DNA from: Chrysaora quinquecirrha
Taxonomy: Eukaryota; Cnidaria; Scyphozoa; Semaeostomeae; Pelagiidae
Direction: 5' to 3'
DNA: 64,000 nt
NCBI GenBank assembly: GCA_014526335.1
Contig: JACTAT010000182.1
Span: 186,001 to 250,000, forward strand
The notes below the pieces were generated by a model. That model had not been told where the DNA came from and made no database searches. It was given only the letters and a program-made list of their open reading frames with translations. Position 1 is the stretch's first letter. Every line of letters begins with the position of its first letter. The translations under genes were made by a program, and so were the position numbers. Of the stretch, positions 1 to 10,965 are shown one piece after another.

Positions 1-2112
1 AGTTTTGCTGATATCAACATCTTTATCATCTATGAAGCGATTAAACAGTAATCTTTCCAGTGCTTCTGCAAAAAGCTCATGTATTTTCCAGCAACGATTG
101 TAGTGGGAGCCAGCGATGATACCATTTAATGAACCACTGGTTGACAGTCCAGACTGAAAAATTATTTCCTCGAACCCAGAACCTTCAACGAGAATACCCA
201 GCACACTGAAAATTTCCTTCATTGCATGAAAATCACCCAAATGAATTATTACATTTGCAAACTGCACAGGTTGATTCCAAACCAACTTGAAAGCATTCAC
301 TGCTGCACCAACGTCAAGGGTAACATTAACGAATGGCATATTGGCCTCCTGGCTGAGTTTCTGCATGTAGCTCAGATAGTTGAAGATCGTATCAAACGAT
401 GTAACTGGTGCATTGATGGTTGGTAGGTAGGTAACTGATGTTTTTTGACATGATTGGTTTCCAAGAGCCTTTCTGATCATCAACTGCCAGCCAGCAAAAT
501 TGGGAAATAACTTTTCACTTGAACTTATTGATCGAAGCATCATCCACATGAAGTATTCCTTTTGAACAAGCTTCCGTTTATTATCCCCTTCATCATTTCG
601 GCTTCTATCATCTTTGCTCAGCTTTGGTGGTTCTTTTTTAACATCAACTTGAATTTCCTTCGCTGCATTTGTTTCTTTCGCACAAAAAGCCCTTTTCCCT
701 TTCTCAATAGACCTGAAAACATCTTGCATTACAGTGTCACTCGAATGCTCTTGAAACTTGATCATGTGAGTGGAATTAATCATTCCAAATTTGTCACTTT
801 CGACTTTCTTGTTGAAATTATCTGCCCAGAAGTAAGTGAAAACAAAAGTGTTGTCCGATGTAGACCTGAGTCCTGTTGATATGCCTTCATCGTACATAAT
901 CTGTGTCACCTCTGCTTGTGCAGTTTCAATCTCACACACAGAGGAGTAATCTAGGGAATGACCCAACCTTGATAAAATCATGATTGGGAGCTTTTGTCCT
1001 GTAAGGTTATGTAGCCCAAGACCAAGGAGAAAATGCTTGAATGTAAGAACTCTGCCTTGCGTTACTCCATGTATAAGATCGCTTGAAAATGACTGAATGT
1101 ATCGTTGAATTTTTTCTGAGGTTGCATGACCAGGTGTTCGCAGTAATTGTTCATAAAATTCACGGACAGACTGGGGAAGTTTTAAACTGCTTTCTTCTAA
1201 TTCTTTCAAATTTGGTGGCCATTGACATTGCTTGCTTTCTTTCCCAAACTCTATTATGACAGCAGCCTTTTCATTTGCCACAGTTGTTTTGTTTATTCCA
1301 TCTTTGCTCACAACTACCTCAGGACTTTTTCCATCGATGATAAGAAAATACAATAAATCTGGGAAGGCATTTAAAATCTTTTGTTTCAACTTGCTGCGAT
1401 AACGCGTATCCCCTTCATGACCATCATTATACATAGAATGAAAATGCTTCATTGATATTGCTTTGTGGTTCTCAATTATTTCATTCTGAATAGCATTTTT
1501 TACAACTTCAAAATTCCCAAATTCTTCATTTGGAACCGATTTCTCTTCGGAATCGACTACTTTTCGAATGTAGTCAAGCCTGCACTTGTCATGGACTTGA
1601 AATTCTTTTGCAAGGAGATCAACACCTTGAATATCCCGCAAGACATTGAAATCACTTTTTTCTTTTGCAGCTGCTTTTATTGACTTTTCTGAGGATACAA
1701 GTGTTAGTTTATGGGAAACTTGTTGTTTTCCTCTAACCGTTTTCCTTTTAGTTTTGCAGAAGTAGCAATAGTCAGGAAACAAAATTTGAGATGATGAATT
1801 GGACCTTTCAGCAGATGCTCTCAGTCGCTTTTGTTTTGGCTGCTTTTCTTCGTCTGTTGATTTTCGTTTCTGCGAGAGAATAAGTGTGAATTTCTTATAG
1901 CAAGGGACATTATGTATTCCATGTAATTCGATATCGATCTGATCAGGTATTGATGCTGCCTGTGCTCTGTGTTCATTTTGCCCTCCAAGTTCTTGACGAA
2001 GTTTCTTTGCCTCAAGTAGCCGTGAATGAGCTTGAGCTGATAATCTGTTGAGATTGCTGTATTCAGCACTGCCAGTGGATTCATAGTGTGCAATACAATA
2101 CAAGGACGACAT
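1..2112 (-). CDS. Large repeat-type protein with Cys/His clusters, 704 codons, C-terminus beyond window
   Basis: Reading the minus strand from an ATG at 2112-2110 gives an uninterrupted frame to base 1, exactly 704 codons with no stop, so the protein continues beyond the left edge. It begins MSSLYCIAHYESTGS. Seen in it: an early Cys, a helical charged stretch, a HNVPCYKKF motif (~residue 70-80), a basic tract, a CYFC pair (~117) followed about 65 residues later by HDKC, then a long globular part with VNVTLDVGAAVNAF, VIIHLGDFHAMKE and GSLNGIIAGSHYNRCW. I recognise this architecture (N-terminal zinc-binding clusters, then DVGAA / HLGDFH / AGSHYNR motifs) as an uncharacterised multicopy family of invertebrate genomes, probably encoded by a transposable element. 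No catalytic assignment is certain; the acidic residues in the DVGAA and GDFH motifs could be part of an RNase H-like active site (inference). No intron is visible and no frame lesion is seen, so the copy looks young. Start codon choice is the first ATG in frame. Confidence 0.85.
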   Translation of the reverse strand, partial: MSSLYCIAHYESTGSAEYSNLNRLSAQAHSRLLEAKKLRQELGGQNEHRAQAASIPDQIDIELHGIHNVPCYKKFTLILSQKRKSTDEEKQPKQKRLRASAERSNSSSQILFPDYCYFCKTKRKTVRGKQQVSHKLTLVSSEKSIKAAAKEKSDFNVLRDIQGVDLLAKEFQVHDKCRLDYIRKVVDSEEKSVPNEEFGNFEVVKNAIQNEIIENHKAISMKHFHSMYNDGHEGDTRYRSKLKQKILNAFPDLLYFLIIDGKSPEVVVSKDGINKTTVANEKAAVIIEFGKESKQCQWPPNLKELEESSLKLPQSVREFYEQLLRTPGHATSEKIQRYIQSFSSDLIHGVTQGRVLTFKHFLLGLGLHNLTGQKLPIMILSRLGHSLDYSSVCEIETAQAEVTQIMYDEGISTGLRSTSDNTFVFTYFWADNFNKKVESDKFGMINSTHMIKFQEHSSDTVMQDVFRSIEKGKRAFCAKETNAAKEIQVDVKKEPPKLSKDDRSRNDEGDNKRKLVQKEYFMWMMLRSISSSEKLFPNFAGWQLMIRKALGNQSCQKTSVTYLPTINAPVTSFDTIFNYLSYMQKLSQEANMPFVNVTLDVGAAVNAFKLVWNQPVQFANVIIHLGDFHAMKEIFSVLGILVEGSGFEEIIFQSGLSTSGSLNGIIAGSHYNRCWKIHELFAEALERLLFNRFIDDKDVDISKT

Positions 2113-2880
2113 ATTTATAATAGCTGAAACAAAATTTTCATTGCATTGAAGAAAATAAAATAAAATAAACTAAATAAAATTGGAGAAAATAAAATTAACT
2201 AAGCCTACAGTACAAAATTTGACCTTAGGCTTAGGCCTACTATTCATTGACATCAAATCGATTCTTTTTGAGTAAATTAATCTATTTCTAGTTAATTAAT
2301 GTGTAAAAACTTACCACTAATGCCAGTTTGAAAACTGCAGTATACTGTTCTAGTGGAGCCATCCCGAAAACTAGTCAATTCTATCAAGAAGATAAGATTT
2401 TGAATCTGAATGAAGGAGATAAGTGATAATGTTGATAAGTCTTATGAATTAGCCTCGTTTTCGAACCCTAGAAGGGGATTCCTCTATTGACACCCCCCCA
2501 AAAAAGTTTTCTGACTTCTTTTTGGTTTCGCTTCGCTTTTTTTGTTTTTTTTTTACAGCGCTATTCAATGTCAATGGACTAATACCGTAATTTCTCTTTT
2601 AAGCCCCCCTCTCAATCAAGCACCCCCCTATAAGCCTCCACTTTTGAAAAGCAAACAATTAAGTCCTTCCATTCATAAAAACACTCGATTAGAATTTAAA
2701 TTGTGCACAATTTAAGTAATCTTGATAAAAAATGGAGAATGGGGGTCATGCCATGAACTTTTTGGGGGTACATGGGGGGCGGGCGGATGCCCCAACACCC
2801 CCAGAGGCTGAATCTATAATTTTGAATAATTATCAACAACTTCTAGCATTGATTGAAAGAGAAGAATACGTAGAAAAATG
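2113..2880. other. Intergenic, with one end of a 'taagcccccc' repeat
   Basis: No coding signal. Around 2583-2650 is a terminus-like stretch beginning taccgtaa and followed by C-rich, T/A-spaced runs (taagccccccc type). It matches the left terminus of the MITE at 51094-51520, but no matching right terminus is visible here, so it is a solo or degraded copy. Homopolymer tracts lie at 2530-2553. Confidence 0.5.
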
Positions 2881-5113
2881 GATGAGGCATACCTGACTGT
2901 ATTTTCACATATTATTTCAATTTTGCCAACATACCCAACTTTGACCCCCTGTATTTCTCTAGCCCACCCGAAAACATCCGTTTACCTCAGAAATTCTGTT
3001 TGTACACATACTAGCGACCATAAAATGCTGTGTCTCATTAATGTCTGCCTCCGGTGGCACTTACCTCAGTATCTGCCTGGTCTATAAGAGGTTGCAATGG
3101 CAGAGAATGGTAATTGATCTGAAATCTGTAAGCACCATTTCCCTTCCAAGATGCCTGTACAGAGATGATATAAATAAAGTTAAATCTTGCTATTTACATG
3201 GGTTTGGAGATGCAAGTAAGAATGCCTGTTGTGCTGTTGTGTACCTTGTGTATGAGACTGACGAAGGATTCTTTTCTAGGCTTATTTGTGCTAAAACTAG
3301 GGTAGCACCCTTGAAACAGTTGAGCATCTCTAGGCTTGAACTTATGTCAGCACGTATATTGCCTTCGTTAATGGACACTGTATATAATGCTTTGAGTCCT
3401 GAGATGAAAATAGATGATCGGAGGTATTGGTTGGATTGCCCTATACTGGATCAACAATCAAGGGGAATGGAAGCAATTCGTTCAACACAGGGTGAATGAG
3501 ATTCTTAGAGTGTCTAACAAAGAGGACTGGGGCCACTGTGCTGGTGTTTGTAACCCTGCTGACATAGGGTCTAGGGGAGTGACTGGGAGTGTTTTGAAAG
3601 AGAGTAGACTTTGGTGGGAAGGCCCCCATTGGTTATTTTTGTGTGAAGAACATTGGCCTAAAGTATTGCTTCTTTCTAATTCACAGAAAGTGGTAAAGGA
3701 GAGAAAGAAGGCAGCAGTGGTGAATTTGGCAGTAGCTGAGGCAAATTGTGGACAGTCATCTGTTATTGATATAAAGAGATATGGCACGGTGAGTAAAGTT
3801 TTCAGAGTCACTGCTTATACGATTCATTCAGAATTTGAGATCAAGTAAGGATGATAGAATTTATTCCCCATTAAGTGGAGTTGAGATTCTCAGCACAGAA
3901 AAACGATGGATTCAGGAAGTTCAAGCTGAATTGAAAACGAGTCCAAATTATAAAGAATTAAGATTCTAACTTGGTGTTTTTTAAGATAAGGGTATACTGC
4001 TATGCAGAGGGAGATTGAAAAACTCCAATTTAGAACAAGATGCTAAGTACCCAATACTATTACCAAAAGATTGCAGATTTTCAGAACTTGTTTTAGAGGA
4101 TTCCCACCGTCGAGTCGTTCATTTAGGATTAAAATCCTCACTTGCAGAAGTTAGATCTAAGTATTGGATACCTAGGGGTAGACAATTTGTCAAAAAGGTG
4201 TTAGGGAAATGTAAATTTTGGGTTAGAGCACAAGGTAGAACCTTTGCTAACCCGCCCGAAGCTTCCTTACCAACCTTTAGAGTTCAAGAAGTTCCTGCAT
4301 TTACTAATGTGGGGATAGATTTTGCAGGGCCTTTGTACTTTAAGACCGGGTCTGGAGAAATGAACAAGTGTTACATAGTCTTGTATACTTGCTGTACATC
4401 AAGGGCCTTGCACCTAGACCTGGTTGAGGATTTGTCTGGACTGACATTTGTTCGTAGTCTAAGGAGATTCACTGCCCGTAGAGGAACACAACACGGAAGG
4501 TATCTTAAATTCTAGACCTTTAACATGCTTGTATGATGAAGTTGGTTATGAACCCCTCACACCATCTCATTTAATTTTTGGTAGAAAATTGCCTCTTTTA
4601 GCAGGAAAACTTAGAATATGATAATGATTCTATTGATGATGATGCAGCTTCGCAAACTAAAAGATTTTGGTATCTTGTTAAAAAATTAAATCATTTTGCT
4701 TCTCGCTGGAAACAGGAATATCTAATCAATCTCAGAGAATTCCATAGGGGTAAGAAGACATGAAAATCAGGCATACAGAAAGGAGACATCATTCTCATAA
4801 AGACAGACAATGTAAAAAGAAACCAGTGGAAACTCAGACTGGTCGAAGAATTGATTGAAAGGAAAGACGGTGTTATTAGAGGTGCTAAAGTATGTAGCAG
4901 TAATAAAGGTAAGAGAGAAATCTTAAATCAACCCTTACAAAAGCTTAGTCCTCTTGAGCTACAGAATGTGAATGGTGAAGAGGGCTTGAAAGATAGAATG
5001 GAGATGAAAGAAACGAATCTTCGATGTTCCTTGAAGCCCAAACGTGCGGCGGCAATGGACGCACGCTGGAAAACCCGCTTGGCGCTTGACTCAGAGTGAG
5101 TCAAGGAGGGGAG
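2880..5113 (+). pseudogene. Decayed BEL/Pao retrotransposon pol (RNase H, integrase, C-terminal domain)
   Basis: Three plus-strand open segments read as consecutive pieces of BEL/Pao pol. 3041-3499 holds the region after reverse transcriptase and the RNase H start (LHGFGDASKNACCAVVY, then RLICAKTRVAPLK and ISRLELMSARIL). 3414-3848 continues in another frame (INNQGEWKQFVQHRVNEI, NPADIGSRG, LWWEGPHWL). 4015-4515 is the integrase: an HH zinc region whose second Cys pair is damaged (CKFW where the family has CxxC), then VGIDFAGPLYF with the first catalytic Asp. The reading then jumps near 4490 directly to the conserved SRPLTCLYDE / PLTPSHLIFGR segment, so the part carrying the second Asp and the Glu is deleted. 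4620-5099 is the C-terminal DUF5641-like region ending AAAMDARWKTRLALDSE. Several stops and frame changes. It is not functional. No 5' LTR, gag or complete reverse transcriptase is visible in the window. Confidence 0.85.
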
Positions 5114-5890
5114 TGTGTTGGGATTTCCCAGCTCCTCCACTGTATTGCCCAGCTTATTTGCACATTAGGTTCCATATTGTATTACTCACTTCTTCAATTA
5201 CGTTTTCTAAGTAGCTTTAGTAGTCACGTGCACACTTAGTAGGTCACATTACTAAGTTGATTACATATGTTATGTTAATCTCAAAAGGGACCTCGGAAGA
5301 GGGTGTTTTCTTTAACTATATGAATCTAATTTGGATAGATTAAACGTAAAACTTATTGTTGTTTGCATCATATGATTTCTTTTACGTATTTTGTATTCTA
5401 ACATCTGATTGGTTAAGTATTTTGAGTATTTCCTTGTTTAGCCATTAAAATATTGGTAAAATTGTACGTAGCTTTCATAATTATACTTTGGATCTCTGTC
5501 TTCAAATGCTCTCTTCAAATTATTCGTAGAATCAGCGTTTTTGAGGCGAAAGTCTCTACATCTTTCTAAAACATACAAATTGCCATCTTCAAATTGCAAG
5601 CTTTAAAAGCCACGAATCAGAAGATTCAATAATCAGTATCTAGCATGAAATACAAATAAAATGATTAAATCATTGTCAAATGCTGAAATGCTAATGTGCC
5701 ATTATAGTTACTACACTGTGTAATTAGAAAGGGACTCTGACTCAAATGGTTGCTGGAAGCTAGAAAAGGCAGGCGTGCTACATTTGACAATTAAAGAGTA
5801 AAACAAAAATATTAAGAGATTTAGCAATTTTGATGAGGGCAAGGACTTCAGTTGCTACTGCACCCTGCCTCTGGCACCCTTGGATAAAGG
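5114..5890 (+). repeat. Probable 3' LTR of the BEL/Pao element (right end uncertain)
   Basis: Immediately after the pol stop a purine-rich tract (5102-5113, aaggaggggag-like) is followed by tgtgttgggatttcc. A polypurine tract followed by TG is the expected junction of pol and the 3' LTR. The sequence from here to roughly 5.7-5.9 kb is non-coding. Without the 5' LTR its end cannot be fixed; an AATAAA motif lies near 5655. Confidence 0.45.
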
Positions 5891-5949
5891 ACCTACCATA
5901 CATTACGAACAGGTGTTACTAAATATTGCATTGATTTGCTGCAAAGTTA

Positions 5950-6141
5950 CAACTGACATTGTGTTATTCTTGCAGACAGATATTCAGTACTGAAGGAGAT
6001 GAATCAAATATTGTGCGCAATGAAGTCATTGGAAGTGAAGAATTTGTAAATAGTGAAACTGTATATAGTAATCAAGTAGATATTAGCAATGACCCTTCTA
6101 GTTATAAAGATAAAATGAATATAGATAGAGTATCAGCATGA
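5950..6141 (+). CDS. Possible terminal exon, unknown
   Basis: An acceptor-like sequence (ttattcttgcag, ending near 5976) precedes an open frame reading RQIFSTEGDESNIVRNEV and onwards to a stop at 6139-6141. The composition is acidic and Ser/Asn-rich, with no recognised domain. It could be the last exon of an otherwise unseen gene or a chance frame. I see no partner exon upstream. Confidence 0.2.
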   Translation, partial: QLTLCYSCRQIFSTEGDESNIVRNEVIGSEEFVNSETVYSNQVDISNDPSSYKDKMNIDRVSA

Positions 6142-6836
6142 TTGGTCAGACGCTTAAGGTTTATTTGCCTGGTTTTACACAGAGCTGAGTTCAAAAGTTT
6201 CAAACCTAAGTATGCATGTTTAAAACAAGGCCTTTTAATCAAGGTCTCTAGGCCGAGATGGCCCTTAAGCTACTCACAATTTTAACAGAATTACAGCGGT
6301 GATAGCAACGTGTTAATACAAAAATAGAAACTAAGCTAATACAGCTACAAAAATATGATTTAACCTAGGAGTGCTTGAATTAATTAAACGAAAAAATAAT
6401 TGTCTCTATACATAATCATAAGAAAATAAAAAAGAAAAAAGGAAGTTCTGGCAAAGGCGGAAGTGAATCAAAACGGGGGTGAAATATTTTATTTCAGTTA
6501 TTGTTTTTCATTGAATTAATGTTTTACTTTGGGTGAAGCGATTGAATATGTTGTTCTCTTATTTTGCAAGATTATATAAACTTAGGATCACTTTGAACAC
6601 TGAAAACCATTCACAGAATCAAAGTCATCTGCCTCCTCTTCATCATAAATTCCATTGCATTCTCGGCATTTCTAAACTCTTACAGGCATTTTTGATTTTC
6701 TCTCTTTCCTTTTCGGTTTTTTCTCTTTCCTTTTTGATTTCTCTCTTTCCTTCTATTTCTTCTCTCTTTCTTCTCCTCTCTCATGTTTGTCCTCCTCCTC
6801 TTTCTGCTTTCTGTCAATTTCATGAATGCATTAATT
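6141..6836. other. Non-coding, with a CT-rich microsatellite-like tract
   Basis: No gene seen. 6690-6800 is a pyrimidine-rich stretch with repeated tttctctctttcctttt motifs. Confidence 0.5.
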
Positions 6837-7620
6837 TTATAGCTTTTTTGAAGTGAGATGACACGCTAGAGAAGGGTTTACAGCTTTCTTCTTTCCTATT
6901 TTTGGTGGCACTCGGATAAACAAGCATCTCTGATAATGCCAGAGATAGAGCTGTTGATGTTTTGATTTCATCATTTCCCTGTGCCTTCTGCTTTCCTGTT
7001 GGTATTGTCTTCTCTTAAGATCTCTAAGTCTTCGTAGAATTTTACCAAGTGGTTCTACCCAAGTAATTGACTCCCGCAATCTTCTTCTTTGAATACGAAG
7101 GCCTCTCACTCTTAAGGCGCCCGAAAGCAGCCTCTCTCCCATATTTGGAGATTCTGATTGTAGATCTGCTACTACTACATCGATGTGACCATCCAATAAA
7201 GGTGTAAACTTGTCCCTAATACCTAACTCCCTTCTCCTCTCTCTGAGCATACGCTCTGATATCATGAGCATATCAGAAATCACTTTCCAAGTGAATACAA
7301 GGCTTTTTAGACCCTTCACTTGTTGTGGGTCTACAAAGTGATGTGGTCGCCCTTTCTCGCCAGTGAACTTCTTAGGGCAATGAAAACCTGGTCTTTCTGG
7401 TGGTGAAGATTTGGCCTGACGACTGTATTGGCAAAAAGGGTGATTCAATTAATTACTTTTCCTTTGAAGGCATTCCTGCAAAGACGAGATACCATGTGGA
7501 AAATCGCCAGGCAAAACATAATAATCTAGAATTTCATCAAAAATTGATATTGTTCGGCATATTTCTTCCATGGATGTTTCCAGGTTACAGAATGGCTGCT
7601 CTTATGTCAGGCCTATTTTA
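6837..7620 (-). pseudogene. N-terminal fragment of an integrase-core (rve-type) transposase family
   Basis: The 203-codon minus frame (7448-6837) contains a helix-turn-helix segment (SDMLMISERMLRERRRELGI) followed by a conserved linker region (GERLLSGALRVRGLRIQRRR, then LRESITWVEPLGK). The same order is known from a widespread animal family of integrase-core transposase-like proteins, where it is followed by an LWHIDGNHK motif opening the DDE domain. Here the frame reaches LWHYQR and diverges, so it is frameshifted at the start of the catalytic core and none of the DDE domain follows. Upstream minus sequence to about 7620 (MEEICRTISIFDEILDYYV) looks like the family's N-terminus in another frame. 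It is a truncated copy. Confidence 0.7.
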
Positions 7621-7739
7621 AATAAAGATATTTGGTTGTTGCCGATACTGATAACCGTTCCCATTGTGATAAGAAAAGAATGTGACAAGGCGTAAAGAAC
7701 AATACAACTCCCTTGACCTTAACACTTCGTCGCTAAGAT

Positions 7740-7850
7740 AGCAGGTCGTTTCAGGTCGTTTCAGCCTCGATTTCAAAATTGACAGCTCGTTTCAGGTCGT
7801 TTCAGGTGGTTTTTGCTCGTTTCAGGTCTATTCAGGTTGTTTCACTTTTT
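7740..7850. repeat. Short tandem/dispersed decamer repeats (tcgtttcagg)
   Basis: At least six near-copies of tcgtttcagg occur in about 100 bp (for example gtcgtttcaggtcgtttcag). The spacing is irregular, as in a decayed minisatellite. It lies just upstream of the ISL2EU transposase remnant and might be its subterminal repeat. Confidence 0.6.
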
Positions 7851-7869
7851 ATAAATTAGGGTACAATTT

Positions 7870-9030
7870 AGGTCGGCCATCAGGAGACCCAAGCCATCCT
7901 AATTATATTCCAAATGTATCCCCTTCAAGAAAGAAGATGAACCTAAATCGAAGATGCAGCTGCAAAGATACAAGAGTGCAAAAAAGGAGCAAAATATGAG
8001 ATAAAGATACAACAACTCCTTGTGATTCGGTATTGTCATCTGTGGAGGAAGAAGAACCTATGCAACAGTCATTAACAATGGACTTTATGAGGAGAGAGCA
8101 GATTTGCTTACTAAAATTAGTTGTATTGAGGAACTGGTTTGTAATTCTGTTTATAATTGAGAACAACAGATAAAATCTACAAATACTGCAAGTTTCAAGT
8201 AGCCCATATAAAATGTTTTTAATTTGCTTTATTCCATTTTCAGGTTTTGTTATCAACCTACAAGGGTCATGAGGGACAATGATTACGCTGCCAAATATCT
8301 GACTGGACTGTCATATAAGGTCTTCACAATAATTTCTGATATGCTGATTCCACATTTGAATTTGATGGAGCAAAGCAAACTGCCTGCTGAAAATCAAATT
8401 CTTTTGGTTTTTAAGCGGCTTAGACTAAATCTTTCATTTCAGTTTCTGAGCATGCAAAGAAAGTTGACTCTCAGTACCATCAATGTCATTTTTCAGAACG
8501 TCGTTGATGTAATGTATCAGAATCTCAAATTTTTCATACCTTGGCCGGATAGAAAGAATATATTTCAAACTATTCCTCCAGTTTTAAAGGCAGATTTTCC
8601 ACAACTAACATCTATCATTGATTGCTTTGAAATATTTGTTGAGCGTTCAACTAATCTCAAAGCAAGAGCCCAAGTTTACTCAAATTACATGAAGCATAGC
8701 ACCATAAAATTTTTGATATGTTCTAATCCACTAGGTGCAATCACATCTTTATCTCCGTATGGGGTGGCAGAAGCACTGACAATCAAACTGTACATGATTC
8801 TGGCTTGATAAGCTCAAAGTACCACCACCCTCGGAATCAGATATTGGCAGATAGGGGTTGTACTCTAGAAGATTACTGCTCTATGTAGTGCTGAACTTAT
8901 AATTCCAGCTTTCACAAAAGGAGAAAAACAATTAAGTGCCAAGAAAGATGAAACAACAAGAAAAAATGCAAATTTGCGTATTCAATAGAGGGAGTGATTG
9001 GTAATATGAATAGGCAGTTTGGGATTCTCT
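7870..9030 (+). pseudogene. ISL2EU-type DDE transposase, decayed
   Basis: An upstream segment at 7880-8180 reads GDPSHPNYIPNVSPS, typical of the C-terminal edge of the THAP region in this family, then meets a stop. After an acceptor-like ttccattttcag (about 8243) the main open segment (to 8808) gives LTGLSYKVFTIISDML, RLRLNLSFQFLSMQ, then FIPWPDRKNIFQTIPP and IIDCFEIFVERSTNLKARAQVYSNY, carrying the first catalytic Asp. The frame breaks after LSPYG. Beyond it ILADRGCTLED (second Asp, ~8850), IPAFTKGEKQLSA and EGVIGNMNRQFGIL (catalytic Glu, ~8989) are readable across stops. All three acidic positions survive, but stops and frameshifts make it non-functional. Its convergent neighbour encodes the SWIM/YqaJ/PHD partner expected for ISL2EU elements. 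Confidence 0.8.
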
Positions 9031-9229
9031 CCCACGAACCTATGTAGTAAAGAGAAAATCAAATGAGGTCAAAGGTGAAACTCCAAACATTGAGAAATGG
9101 GTAACTGTTTGTGCATGCCTAACAAACCTAATGCCAAGCGTAGTCTACAAAGAAGAAAATAAATGAGAAAAAAATGTTACTTGACCTAATTCTTGAAACT
9201 CAACTGATTTTACTGACCTCTGTTTGAAG

Positions 9230-10965
9230 AGCTAATCATGTGATATACATATATGAATGTACAGATTTGAAGTTAGGGTTTTATTTTGTTTCTGCTTTTC
9301 TTGTTGTTTTCTTACAAAATTTGCAATACCAACCCCCTTTGGGGTTCTTTTTAGATTGATGCAGGTAAAGTGGAACCACTTGTATTTGCAAGATGGTTTG
9401 TCACACACTATCATCTCATCTCCCTTGCATTCAGGTTGTTGGCAGATACAAAATAATTCATTTGTATTTTTCTTGTGTTCTGTATCACAATTTCTAGCCC
9501 CAGTTTTCTTGTAACCAGCTCTGGTGCAATGTAACATTTGTAAAATCCCACCAATGTTTGTAAATGGTGATCAAACTCCTCATTATACTCAACTTGTGTA
9601 AAAGAGCAGACTGAGGATTCACTACTGTAAAGTAAGAATGCTTGATTCCATATTCATTCATTTGCAGTTGCACTTGTGCCATGTAAGGATGATTTTCTTT
9701 GAGACTCAGGTCATGACCAATACAAAAAGATTTATCTTTGAAGCAGATTTATGATTCATTGATGGCTTTTCCTTGTGCTTGAATTCTTTTTTATCTCTAT
9801 CAAAAAATCTCCATGGCAATCGCATGTTCCCTGACCATTTACAGAGGCTCCAATGAAATCAAATTCAGGATGGAGTCTCAATCCTGCTTTCCTTGTTTTA
9901 AAGTTTTGATGAATTTTCATCAATTTCTTAGTTAAAGCCTGGAGTGCATTTTCTTCATTGTTTGTACCCCATAGAATGGTAGGGTTATTTATTTATGGGC
10001 CTTGTGTGCATATTTTCAAGATGAGAGATCTTGAGGGTTTTTCTATACTGGTATGCAGCACACTATGTGCAATTTATGCCGTGATGCGGCCAACCCTCAT
10101 GTCATGCCATGCTAAAGACTTAGCTTGTGCCCCTTGTGCTTCTCTCAACAAAATATCTTTACTTTTTGAATTAGGAGAATACAGCTCTCTCGGCAGTTTT
10201 GGATATTTTGAGATGTTTGGAATGGGAGCCTTGTGAATAAATGGCTTGGCAACATATATAAATGTGCTGAGGCCAATAGGCTGATCATTATGTGGTAAAT
10301 CACTATGTCTCTAAAGGATTTCATTTTGTGGCTAAATTATTAACCCAGTTGAGCTTTTCCTTCTGGCAGCTTAATCAATCTTTAATCTTCTGGCAATCTT
10401 TAATCTTGACTCCGGGTATCTCAGTCACAAAGTCATTATTCCATGTACAGGCTTTGGACGTGCAAGCTGCTTCTTTGGTGTAACCAAGCCCTACTGCTGC
10501 CTCAATTTTAAAAAGCAGAGCTTCAATATGTGAGCATGATGCACCAATGCTATGGAGCAAAGAAAATAATAATTACACTTCTAAACCTCATAAAAGTAAG
10601 TGGAAAAACACATTTCTCAATTAAATCAATCACTGCAGTACTAAATTTTCAAATCACTAAGACAATAATTATATTAAAAAAACTCATTGGTTGATGATCT
10701 TATCAGAATAGTAAAAAGAAAGCAGGTATCTATGTCAATACCCTGCAATGGAGTTGCAATGTGCACATATAACTGTCCAATCATGTTTAATAGATACCCA
10801 TGGCCTCAATGCATCTTCAGACAACCTTTGAGAATGAAGGACTTTTGCCATCAAAACACGTGTCAACTGCTGTGTTGGGGTTAAAATCTTCTGTACCCAA
10901 CCAGACTAAAACTGGTTGTAAGCCTCTAACCCCTTTCTGCATTTCATGGACTCGTGTGTGTAAGA
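9230..10965 (-). pseudogene. SWIM-YqaJ-PHD protein of the ISL2EU element, decayed
   Basis: On the minus strand an acceptor-like tattcttccag (about 10970) opens a frame with SYTHESMKCRKGLEAYNQF, SGWVQ and VLHSQRLSEDALRPW, matching the start of the SWIM/YqaJ accessory ORF. 10560-10375 gives GASCSHIEALLFKIEAAVG (SWIM-like CxH and following helix). 9682-9494 contains an HPYMAQVQLQM-like motif, the conserved end of the YqaJ exonuclease fold. The C-terminus (9510-9290) is a PHD finger: LFCICQQ, MIVCDKPSC, KWFHFTCINLKRTPKG. In-frame stops separate these pieces. In the family, the YqaJ domain is a phage-type exonuclease and the PHD finger is a chromatin-reading domain. Strand and position (tail to tail with the DDE ORF) support one two-gene element. 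Confidence 0.75.
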
